Below are positions 55,736-63,377 of a stretch of DNA of 64,000 nucleotides, piece after piece (within the stretch, counting starts at the first letter, position 1; the number at the start of each line of letters is the position of its first letter). Source of the DNA: MM2 sp035460165 (lineage in GTDB: Bacteria; Pseudomonadota; Gammaproteobacteria; Burkholderiales; Methylophilaceae); the NCBI GenBank assembly GCA_035460165.1, contig DATHWW010000009.1:1-64000 (forward strand), in the 5' to 3' direction. The position numbers and the translations under genes were made by a program. The notes under the pieces were generated by a model. That model worked only from the letters and a program-made list of their open reading frames with translations. It had not been told where the DNA came from and did not search any database.

Positions 55736-56821
55736 CTATTCCACTAGCAGGCGGGTCGCAACGCGCTCCAGCACCGTGCCGTCCTTTTCTGTTTTACTGA
55801 TCTTTATCGGGAGGTAATGATAATCTGCGGCAAGCCACAGGTCCGTTTTTTCTTCGCCGTCATCGCTGCTTCTGCCGATATGCAGGCAGTGCACCTCGCC
55901 GAACGGTGTTTGCAGCGTTTCTTCGCCGTCGAATCCATAGGCGTACGTTTTCAGCCGCTTGCCATTGGTAATGGCCAATTGCATTTCCTGCAACGGCGGA
56001 ACAAACATGAACTGGTACATGAAACTCATCAGATCCTGCGCTCCGTCCGTCAATGCTACTTCCTGCCGGCGCGAGCCGGTTTCCAGCATAAGCTTTCCCG
56101 TTTCCCAATTGAAGGCAGCCCTTTGCGTCTTATCGGGATTCTTGCCGTATTGATAGATAAAAGTTGCGGGTTTAAGCCCTTGCGGGGTCACGGCACCTTC
56201 ACTCTTCTGGGTCAGGTCCGAGAGCGCCAGCGCCAATAAGCCCTTGGGTTCGGCGATGCTGGTAAGGCTATATCGACCATCCTCGCCGACCAGATAGCGA
56301 TGCCGCTCTATGCCAGCCACGCCCCCCTTGCGCAAAATCCGGTATTCGATTTCCACATGGCGGGGCGCTGAAGGCGGCGGCTCTTCTGCGGGCAATGGCG
56401 GGTTGATGCCATCCTCTCCGGCCGTGGCCATGGCCGTCGGTGCCGGCACTTCTTTTTCCAGCAATGGAACAACGGCAATGGGTGTTTCCTGCACCGGAGG
56501 CGGAAGCTCGGCCACTGGCTGCATATTGGGGAATGGCGGAATCGCCGGCTCGACCGGCGCAGGCGGTGCGAGTGGAGGCGGTTCGCTCGGCTTGGGCTTG
56601 CTTACCGGTGAAGGTTTGCTGGGTTTGGGTTTGCTGGCCGGCATCGCCGTTTTATGCAAGGCAGGCTTGACCAGTGGCGCCGGCGCCAATTCGACCATGA
56701 TAGGAATGCCTGTCGGTTGATCCCGTTCAAGCCAGGACACGCGGGCGGCCAGCGCCAGATGCACCAGCAGCGAAACGAGCAGCGCCCAGAATAACGGGCG
56801 ATAAACGCGTTTATTCCACAT
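55736..56821 (-). CDS. DUF3108 protein with TonB-like N-terminus
   Basis: A 361-residue protein with one N-terminal helix (about 10-27) and a long proline/lysine-rich periplasmic stretch (about 45-120, with repeats of KPKPSKP type) like that of TonB. A C-terminal DUF3108 domain follows (about 150-361). The domain clearly resembles the gene just upstream (GAQDLMSFMYQFMF against GAQDILSFAYQFMF). Overlaps that gene by 11 nt and rsmB follows after 2 nt. Function unknown; an envelope role is likely. Confidence 0.85.
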   Translation of the reverse strand: MWNKRVYRPLFWALLVSLLVHLALAARVSWLERDQPTGIPIMVELAPAPLVKPALHKTAMPASKPKPSKPSPVSKPKPSEPPPLAPPAPVEPAIPPFPNMQPVAELPPPVQETPIAVVPLLEKEVPAPTAMATAGEDGINPPLPAEEPPPSAPRHVEIEYRILRKGGVAGIERHRYLVGEDGRYSLTSIAEPKGLLALALSDLTQKSEGAVTPQGLKPATFIYQYGKNPDKTQRAAFNWETGKLMLETGSRRQEVALTDGAQDLMSFMYQFMFVPPLQEMQLAITNGKRLKTYAYGFDGEETLQTPFGEVHCLHIGRSSDDGEEKTDLWLAADYHYLPIKISKTEKDGTVLERVATRLLVE

Positions 56822-57494
56822 GCAGACTGGTCAGCGTCTGCTCGATTTTGGCGCCGTTTTCATCCTTCATGGTAATCCGCACCGGGATATGGTGCGCTTC
56901 GGCGCCCAGCCACAGCTCCTTTTGGTCCTCGTCCTGCTCTGCATTGACGAGGTGAACCGCTTTATACTTTCCCGCCTCGCTATCGATCGCCACATCGCGT
57001 TCCGCAACCCGGTAACGATAGACACGGATTTTTCGGCCTGTCGTCACCGGCATCACGACTTCATCGCCTTGCGGCGGCTTGAACATGAACTGATAAGCAA
57101 AGCTCAGGATATCCTGCGCGCCGGTCTCCAGCGGAGCGTTATTGGTCTTGCCCTTGTACTTCATCGTCAGGGTGGCGGCAGCCCAATCGAAATCCGCCGA
57201 CACGGCTTTTTTAGGCTGGTCGCCCTGTTGCTGTTCGAAATGCGTTGGGCGCAGACCTGAGGCCGTCACCTCGCCTTCGCTGTACAAGCGGCGCTTGCCG
57301 AAAAGCGCATAAACGCCTATGCCTTGCGTAATGCTTTCCAGCTTGTAGCGCTCGCCTTCACGGGTAAATGTTTCGGTAACGTTGGCGAACGGTTGGCCAT
57401 TGCGCGTGGCCTGGTATTCCGCCTTGATCTGCTGCGGCGCGGCAAACGCACCGGTCGCAATGAAAGTGAGCGCAATGGCAAGCATACGTAACAT
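56811..57494 (-). CDS. DUF3108 periplasmic protein
   Basis: A 227-residue protein with a signal peptide (1-18, ending GAFAAP) and a beta-rich DUF3108 domain over the rest (GIGVYALFGKRRLYSEGEV, GAQDILSFAYQFMFKPP). Lies between purM and its longer paralogue. No catalytic motif is apparent. Confidence 0.85.
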   Translation of the reverse strand: MLRMLAIALTFIATGAFAAPQQIKAEYQATRNGQPFANVTETFTREGERYKLESITQGIGVYALFGKRRLYSEGEVTASGLRPTHFEQQQGDQPKKAVSADFDWAAATLTMKYKGKTNNAPLETGAQDILSFAYQFMFKPPQGDEVVMPVTTGRKIRVYRYRVAERDVAIDSEAGKYKAVHLVNAEQDEDQKELWLGAEAHHIPVRITMKDENGAKIEQTLTSLHVE

Positions 57495-57547
57495 GGAAAA
57501 TCCTCCTTGACCTTATAACGCGCCGGAAAACGGACGGTTAACGAAGA

Positions 57548-58597
57548 TCAGGCGATAACGGTCTGATGCTCGCCGGCGGCGCGGGTACGTATGACTCCGA
57601 TGCGCGAGACTTGTTCGCCTTCGGCGGCCAACAGCGCAGTTGCACGCTCGGCGTCCTCTGCAGCCACGATCACCGCCATGCCGATGCCGCAATTGAAGGT
57701 ACGCAGCATTTCGTCTTCGGCGATATTGCCTTGCTCCTGCATCCAGGCGAATAGCGGCGGGATGCTCCAGCTGCCGCGCTGCAGTTCGGCGGTGACGCCC
57801 TCCGGCAACACGCGCGGAATGTTTTCCGTCAGGCCGCCGCCGGTGATATGCGCCATGCCTTTGACTGGCAGCGCATCGATCAGCTTGAGCAGTGGCTTCA
57901 CGTAAATGCGGGTTGGCTCCATCACCACGTCGCGGAACGGGCGGCCGTGGAAATCGCTGTCCATGGCTATGCCGGAGACTTCGATCAACTTGCGCACCAG
58001 CGAGTAGCCGTTGGAATGCGCGCCGCTGGAAGCGAGGCCCAGCACCACGTCGCCCGGAGCGATGGTGGTGCCGTCGATGATGGCTTCCTTGTCCACCGCG
58101 CCGACCGAGAAACCGGCCAGATCGTATTCGCCCGGCGGGTACATGCCCGGCATTTCGGCGGTTTCGCCGCCCACCAATGCGCAACCAGCCTGTTCGCAGC
58201 CAGCGGCGATGCCCTTGATCACCTGCGCGGCGGCGCCGACTTCCAGCTTGCCGCAAGCGAAATAGTCGAGGAAAAACAGCGGCTCGGCGCCCTGCACCAG
58301 GATGTCGTTGACGCACATCGCCACCAGGTCGATGCCGACCGTGTCGTGCTTGTTCAATTGGAAAGCCAGCTTGAGCTTGGTGCCAACGCCATCGGTGCCG
58401 GACACCAGCACCGGGTTCTTGAATTTCTTCGGCACTTCGAACAGCGAGCCGAAGCCGCCGATGCCGGCCAGCACTTCGGGGCGCATGGTGCGCTTGGCAA
58501 ATGGCTTGATGTCTTCGACCAGCGCGTCGCCGGCTTCGATATCGACCCCCGCATCGCGGTAGCTGATCGAGGTTTTGGCGGAATCGGAAGGGTTCAA
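57548..58597 (-). CDS. purM: Phosphoribosylformylglycinamidine cyclo-ligase
   Basis: Fifth step of purine synthesis: ATP-dependent closure of AIR. The 349-residue protein starts with (M)NPSDSAKTSISYRDAGVDI and shows LVSGTDGVGTKLKLA and GGETAEMPGMYP. The start is TTG at 58597; the open frame upstream would overlap perM. Divergent from perM. Confidence 0.94.
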   Translation of the reverse strand: MNPSDSAKTSISYRDAGVDIEAGDALVEDIKPFAKRTMRPEVLAGIGGFGSLFEVPKKFKNPVLVSGTDGVGTKLKLAFQLNKHDTVGIDLVAMCVNDILVQGAEPLFFLDYFACGKLEVGAAAQVIKGIAAGCEQAGCALVGGETAEMPGMYPPGEYDLAGFSVGAVDKEAIIDGTTIAPGDVVLGLASSGAHSNGYSLVRKLIEVSGIAMDSDFHGRPFRDVVMEPTRIYVKPLLKLIDALPVKGMAHITGGGLTENIPRVLPEGVTAELQRGSWSIPPLFAWMQEQGNIAEDEMLRTFNCGIGMAVIVAAEDAERATALLAAEGEQVSRIGVIRTRAAGEHQTVIA

Positions 58598-58658
58598 GTT
58601 GAGTTCTCGCTTTCCAGAGGATACATTACAGGCTTCAAGAACCGTGATTTTACCCGAA

Positions 58659-59735
58659 ATGGCCGCAAAACGAGACAACGGACTGCCCTATCAATGGTTG
58701 GCTGCGCTCGCGCTCTTCTGCGTGCTGCTCTACCTGCTGCGCGACATTCTTGCGCCGTTTCTCAGCGCTGCCATCCTCGCCTATATCTGCAGCCCGCTCG
58801 TCGACCGCCTGATGCGCATCCATTTCGGTCGCTGGCAGCTGGGACGCGCGTCGGCCACGGTGCTGGTTCTGCTGCTTTTGACGGGAGTATTCATCCTGTT
58901 GCTGCTGATCGTCGTGCCTCTGTTGCAAAAAGAAATCCTGCTGCTCACCCAACGACTGCCTGCATATTTTGAAGCCCTGCGTAGCTGGCTGGAACCCTTG
59001 CTTCTGCAGTATTTCGGCATCACGCTGGCCATCGACCTTGCGCAGATTCAATCCATGCTGACCGAACACTGGAAAACTGCCGGCAATTTCGCGGGGCAGG
59101 CGCTGCGCATCGTCGGTACGCATGGCGCGGCCTTCTTCGGTTTCCTGATGAGCTTGCTGCTGGTACCGCTGGTGCTGTTTTACCTGCTGCGCGACTGGCG
59201 CGAGCTGATCGTGCGCATTGGCCAGCTGGTACCGCGCCGCTGGTACGATAAAATCGCGCTGATCGCGCATGAAATCGATCTGGTGCTGGCCGAGTTCCTG
59301 CGTGGACAACTCTCCGTCATGCTGATGATGAGCGCGTTCTACGCCATCGCATTGTGGATGACCGGCCTCGAGCTGGCACTGCCCATCGGCATTATCGCCG
59401 GCTTGCTCGGCTTTGTGCCTTATCTCGGCATCACCATCGGCATCGTGCTCGCTGTTCTGGCGGCATTGCTGCAATTTTCCAGCGTTGCGCCGCTGATCCC
59501 CATTGCCGTGGTATTCGGCGTCGGCCAGTTGCTGGAAGGCATGGTGCTGACACCCTGGCTGGTCGGCGACCGCATCGGACTGCATCCGGTCGCAGTGATT
59601 TTTGCGCTGCTCGCCGGCGGTCAACTGTTCGGCTTTGCCGGCGTGCTGCTGGCGTTGCCCGTCAGCGCCGCCATCGCCGTCGGCCTGCGCCATCTCAAAC
59701 AATCCTATATCGCCAGCGAAACCTACCTGAAGTGA
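58659..59735 (+). CDS. perM: AI-2E/PerM-family transporter
   Basis: A 358-residue membrane protein with eight predicted helices of the PF01594 family; members export small molecules such as autoinducer-2 or act as sodium/proton antiporters. The start ATG at 58659 gives MAAKRDN; a longer frame overlaps purM. It overlaps hda by 4 nt. The purM-perM-hda order is also known in gammaproteobacteria. Confidence 0.9.
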   Translation: MAAKRDNGLPYQWLAALALFCVLLYLLRDILAPFLSAAILAYICSPLVDRLMRIHFGRWQLGRASATVLVLLLLTGVFILLLLIVVPLLQKEILLLTQRLPAYFEALRSWLEPLLLQYFGITLAIDLAQIQSMLTEHWKTAGNFAGQALRIVGTHGAAFFGFLMSLLLVPLVLFYLLRDWRELIVRIGQLVPRRWYDKIALIAHEIDLVLAEFLRGQLSVMLMMSAFYAIALWMTGLELALPIGIIAGLLGFVPYLGITIGIVLAVLAALLQFSSVAPLIPIAVVFGVGQLLEGMVLTPWLVGDRIGLHPVAVIFALLAGGQLFGFAGVLLALPVSAAIAVGLRHLKQSYIASETYLK

Positions 59736-60358
59736 AGCAACTCCTGCTCGACATCCAGCCGGCCCCAGCGCCGACGCTGGAAAATTTTGTTCCCGGACGC
59801 AACGCCGAGGCCCTGCACAGTCTTTACCTTGCCGCGACCGGAAAGGCCGATGTCCGCTTCATCTATCTGTGGGGCGCCGGCGGCAGCGGCAAAAGCCATG
59901 TGTTGCATGCGTGCGGTGAACTTGCCAAGCAGCATGGCGTCGCAATAGTCATTGCGGACGATGTCCAGCGCCTCGACGAAGACGCGCAGATTGCGCTGTT
60001 CAATACTTACAACCGTTTGCGCGAAAGCGGCGGCGCGCTGATTGCCGCGGGAGAGGCTGCGCCGATGCAGATGGGATTGCGCGACGACCTGGCGACACGG
60101 CTTTCCTGGGGATTGGTGTACCAGCTGCAGCCGCTTTCGGACGAAGAGAAAGCGCAGGCGCTGAAAGCGCACGCCGATGAACGCGGCATGAAGTTACCTG
60201 ATGAAGTATTGGACTACTGCTTGCGTCATTTGCGACGCGATTTGCGCACGCTGATGGCAACGTTGGATGCGCTGGATAAGTGGTCGCTCACTGCCAAGCG
60301 GCCGGTCACGCTACCGCTGCTGCGCCAGATGCTGCAACCCACCGTGAAACCAGACTGA
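59732..60358 (+). CDS. hda: DnaA regulatory inactivator Hda
   Basis: Works with the sliding clamp to make DnaA hydrolyse ATP after initiation. The 208-residue AAA+ protein begins MKQLLLDI, which matches a clamp-binding motif. It has a complete P-loop GAGGSGKS (48-55), whereas E. coli Hda deviates here. Sensor residues are present in DLATRLSWG and the C-terminal DLRTLMATLD. The start is GTG at 59732 and overlaps the perM stop. Confidence 0.92.
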   Translation: MKQLLLDIQPAPAPTLENFVPGRNAEALHSLYLAATGKADVRFIYLWGAGGSGKSHVLHACGELAKQHGVAIVIADDVQRLDEDAQIALFNTYNRLRESGGALIAAGEAAPMQMGLRDDLATRLSWGLVYQLQPLSDEEKAQALKAHADERGMKLPDEVLDYCLRHLRRDLRTLMATLDALDKWSLTAKRPVTLPLLRQMLQPTVKPD

Positions 60359-60378
60359 TCTGGAGGACTGGAGGCCAC

Positions 60379-60642
60379 ATGATACAAGTAAGGAAGCTCA
60401 GCGATACAACGTATGAGGTGACGGTTGAGGACAAGGCGACCACCACACATACCGTCACGGTTGACCCTGATTACGCCGAAAAGCTGACAGAGGGAAAAGT
60501 CGCGGTCGAACGCCTGCTCAGCCGCTCGTTCGATTTTCTGCTGGAGCGGGAGTCCAATACCAGCATCCTGCGAACTTTCAATTTGCCCGTGATCGGACGC
60601 TACTTTCCCGAATACGAGCGCGAAATTCGCGACATGCTCTAA
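60379..60642 (+). CDS. Small protein of unknown function
   Basis: An 87-residue soluble protein beginning MIQVRKLSDTTYEVTVED, with GGAGG five bases upstream of ATG 60379. The N-terminal half looks beta-rich. The C-terminal half is helical (AVERLLSRSFDFLLERE) and ends FPEYEREIRDML. I recognise no domain. It follows hda after 20 nt and overlaps the convergent soxZ by 4 nt. Confidence 0.8.
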   Translation: MIQVRKLSDTTYEVTVEDKATTTHTVTVDPDYAEKLTEGKVAVERLLSRSFDFLLERESNTSILRTFNLPVIGRYFPEYEREIRDML

Positions 60643-60956
60643 GCGGCCTCGACGACGCCCTCAATGGCGTTAGTCGCGCCCTGGTTGTCTACCCAATGTA
60701 CAGCGATCTTGTCACCCAGATTCGCCCCGCGCAGGCGGAATGTCAGGTAAGGGTTCTTGGAAATGCCGGTACCCCACTGCGCTTCCAGCACTGTCTTGCC
60801 GTTTAGCGTCGCGGTCACCAGCTGGATGAAATGCGCCGGCACGGTTGCGCCGGCATCGTCGATGCGGCGACCGGTTTCCATCGGGTGGATCATCAATACT
60901 TTCACCTCCGTCGCGCCATCCTTGAGGCGCGCGCGGATCTTCATCATGTCAGCCAT
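60639..60956 (-). CDS. soxZ: Thiosulfate-oxidation carrier subunit SoxZ
   Basis: Partner of SoxY in the periplasmic sulfur-carrier complex. The 105-residue Ig-like protein has the SoxZ pattern MIHPMETGRR and NPYLTFRLRGANLG. It has no signal peptide and is exported as a complex with SoxY. The start overlaps the soxY stop by one base. No soxA, B, C, D or X lies in the window. Confidence 0.95.
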   Translation of the reverse strand: MADMMKIRARLKDGATEVKVLMIHPMETGRRIDDAGATVPAHFIQLVTATLNGKTVLEAQWGTGISKNPYLTFRLRGANLGDKIAVHWVDNQGATNAIEGVVEAA

Positions 60957-61399
60957 TAACCGCAGCCTCCCAACGCCACCTCAACGCGTCGCGAAGCCGA
61001 GTAATACTTGTCGCCGGCTTTGACGATGACCTTCAGGTCGGCCGTTTCCGCCATTTTGATGCGGGTGATAAGGTAAGGCTCTGCTCCATTCGAAAACATG
61101 AAATTGGCGATCAGCGGCGTCGGATTCTTTTCCGCCAGGATGGCGATCGCTTCGGTGCCGGGAATGCGACTGGTGACTTCGATCTGGATAATGGCGCCGT
61201 TTTCGGCCAATTGCGGTGCAACAATCTCGATTTCCGGACTGGCCTCATCGCCGGCGACGCCCAAGCCTTGCAATGCGCCTTCAACCTTAACGGACTCGAA
61301 TGCCTGACGATTCCAGATGGCAGCGAGCGCCTGCAGCGGCACCAGCGCGAGCAGGGAAATCATGGCCGCGCACGACTTCAACATCGATCGACGATTCAT
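60956..61399 (-). CDS. soxY: Thiosulfate-oxidation carrier subunit SoxY
   Basis: Carries sulfur intermediates on a C-terminal cysteine. The 147-residue protein has an RR signal (NRRSMLK, then a hydrophobic stretch to residue 26), so export by Tat is likely. It ends LGGCG with the carrier C146; the family end is usually GGCGG, so one glycine is missing. Cotranscribed with soxZ. Confidence 0.94.
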   Translation of the reverse strand: MNRRSMLKSCAAMISLLALVPLQALAAIWNRQAFESVKVEGALQGLGVAGDEASPEIEIVAPQLAENGAIIQIEVTSRIPGTEAIAILAEKNPTPLIANFMFSNGAEPYLITRIKMAETADLKVIVKAGDKYYSASRRVEVALGGCG

Positions 61400-61406
61400 T
61401 TTCGAC

Positions 61407-62825
61407 CTATCGCTTAGGCTCTGCGAGCATTGAGCGCATTTGCTTCAAACGCGCCTCAACGCTCGACATTTCATAAAAATTCCCGTCACCGCTTCTAAGA
61501 GCGATTTCCATCTGTTCGATCGCGGCAGGCAGGTTGTAACGCAAATAATATGCTTCGCCTTGCGCTTGGTGACGTAGCAGATTCTTTCCGAGACGCGTGT
61601 ATGCCTGCGATTTCAATTCGTACAGATAAGGGTCGTCGGGATAGGCTTGCTGTTTATCGGTAAGAAGCTTGACCGCCGCGTCCAGTTGCCCGGTTGCCAG
61701 CAACAACTCGCCGTAGCCATAAATAATTCCGCGATGATTGGGATAAGCCGCCAGCGCCTGCTTGAACTGCGCCTCGGCCTGGCGTTCGTTGCCCATCGCA
61801 ATCAGCAGATTACCGGCGAGCGTCTCGATCATCGGATTACGCGGCGCCTTGTTGCGCAGCCACGCCACCTCTTCTCGCGCGGCCTCCAGCTGGTTCGCCC
61901 GCAATTGCGCCACGGCCAACCCATAGCGCTGAGGGGCCTCGTCGACGTATTTCTTGTCACTCAGGATGGACTCGAACCATTGCACCGCCTGGTTGGGATT
62001 ACCCATCATCGCCCGCAGCTTGGCCCGGGTGTAGTTGAATTCCGGACTATCGGTGACCTGCCGATAGGGCAGCTGCTCGACGCGATTGCGCACGTCGGCG
62101 ATACGCTCCGTCGTCAACGGGTGGGTACGCAGGAAGGACGGCGCGCTACCTTCGTAAAAACGCGTGCCCTTCATCAGCTTGTCGAAGAAGGCCGGCATCG
62201 CACGCGTATCGAACCCCGCCTGACTGAGAATCTGCAACCCGACACGGTCGGCTTCACGCTCATGCTCGCGGGTATAGTCCAACTGTTTCTGAATCGCGCC
62301 GGCCTGCGCCGCCTGCATCGAGGCGCCTGCGAGTTGCGGATTGGAGCGCGCGGCGAGCAACGCAAACGCCATCGCGGCGAAGGACTGCCATGCATCCTGC
62401 TTCTGCTGGGCGATCATGCGGGCGATGTGGCGTTGCGTCACGTGGCCGATTTCGTGGCTGACGACGCTGGCAAGCTCGGACTCGCTGCTGGAGGCCATGA
62501 TCAGGCCGCTGTGCACGCCGATGATGCCGGCAGGAAGTGCGAATGCGTTGATGCTGGGGTCCTGCACGACGAAAAATGTGAATTTCTGCGGGGAATCGCC
62601 GCTGCTGGAGGCCAGACGATAGCCCAGGTTCTGCATGTAATCAACGACTTCGATATCCTTGATCACATCGCCGCTGGCATTTACGTCGCGCATGATTTCC
62701 TCGCCGATGCGGCGTTCGTCCTGTGCGGTCAATGCCAACTGGGAGGAATCGCCCAGATCCGGCAGGCCGTCGGCAAGGGCGTTGGGAACGCACAAAAGCA
62801 GCAGAAAAAGATAAACGAATTTCAC
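61407..62825 (-). CDS. bepA: BepA-like periplasmic M48 metalloprotease with TPRs
   Basis: Outer-membrane-protein quality control protease. The 472-residue protein has a signal peptide (1-18) and an M48 domain with HEIGH (124-128; glutamate ligand in READRVG). A C-terminal TPR array follows (about 270-450). The length fits BepA/YfgC. It lies 7 nt upstream of soxY on the same strand. Confidence 0.92.
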   Translation of the reverse strand: MKFVYLFLLLLCVPNALADGLPDLGDSSQLALTAQDERRIGEEIMRDVNASGDVIKDIEVVDYMQNLGYRLASSSGDSPQKFTFFVVQDPSINAFALPAGIIGVHSGLIMASSSESELASVVSHEIGHVTQRHIARMIAQQKQDAWQSFAAMAFALLAARSNPQLAGASMQAAQAGAIQKQLDYTREHEREADRVGLQILSQAGFDTRAMPAFFDKLMKGTRFYEGSAPSFLRTHPLTTERIADVRNRVEQLPYRQVTDSPEFNYTRAKLRAMMGNPNQAVQWFESILSDKKYVDEAPQRYGLAVAQLRANQLEAAREEVAWLRNKAPRNPMIETLAGNLLIAMGNERQAEAQFKQALAAYPNHRGIIYGYGELLLATGQLDAAVKLLTDKQQAYPDDPYLYELKSQAYTRLGKNLLRHQAQGEAYYLRYNLPAAIEQMEIALRSGDGNFYEMSSVEARLKQMRSMLAEPKR

Positions 62826-62866
62826 CCTGCTATGATATATGCTTCATCTTGAGAGTTCATAGCGCG

Positions 62867-63343
62867 ATGGGGCAATTTACACACTTTAACGCAGCCGGCC
62901 AGGCGCACATGGTGGACGTGGGCGAAAAATCCGAAACGCGGCGTATCGCCCGTGCCGCCGGCAGCATCCGCATGCAGCCGCAAACCTTGGCGTTGATCCT
63001 GCAAGGCGACGCCAAGAAGGGCGACGTACTCGGCATTGCGCGCATTGCCGCGATTCAAGGATCGAAACGCACCTCTGATCTGATTCCCCTCTGCCATCCC
63101 ATCGGCCTGACCAAGGTCGGCGTGGAGTTTGAGATTGCCGAACCCGACACCATTCATTGCATCGTCACGGCCGAAACCGTGGGCCGCACGGGCGTTGAAA
63201 TGGAGGCGCTGACCGCCACCAGCGTGGCGCTACTGACCATCTACGATATGTGCAAGGCCGTGGATCGCGGCATGACGATCACCGACGTCCGGCTCCTGGA
63301 AAAACAGGGCGGGAAATCCGGCCACTGGCACGCCGACAAGTAA
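62867..63343 (+). CDS. moaC: Cyclic pyranopterin monophosphate synthase
   Basis: Second step of molybdenum cofactor synthesis. The 158-residue protein has the signature PLCHPIGLTKVGVEFE and the EMEALTATSVALLTIYDM stretch. The ATG at 62867 gives MGQFTHFN; the longer frame crosses the bepA start region. Other moa genes are not in the window. Confidence 0.96.
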   Translation: MGQFTHFNAAGQAHMVDVGEKSETRRIARAAGSIRMQPQTLALILQGDAKKGDVLGIARIAAIQGSKRTSDLIPLCHPIGLTKVGVEFEIAEPDTIHCIVTAETVGRTGVEMEALTATSVALLTIYDMCKAVDRGMTITDVRLLEKQGGKSGHWHADK

Positions 63344-63377
63344 GTGCACACCCACTCCCAACCATTTGACTTATTTG

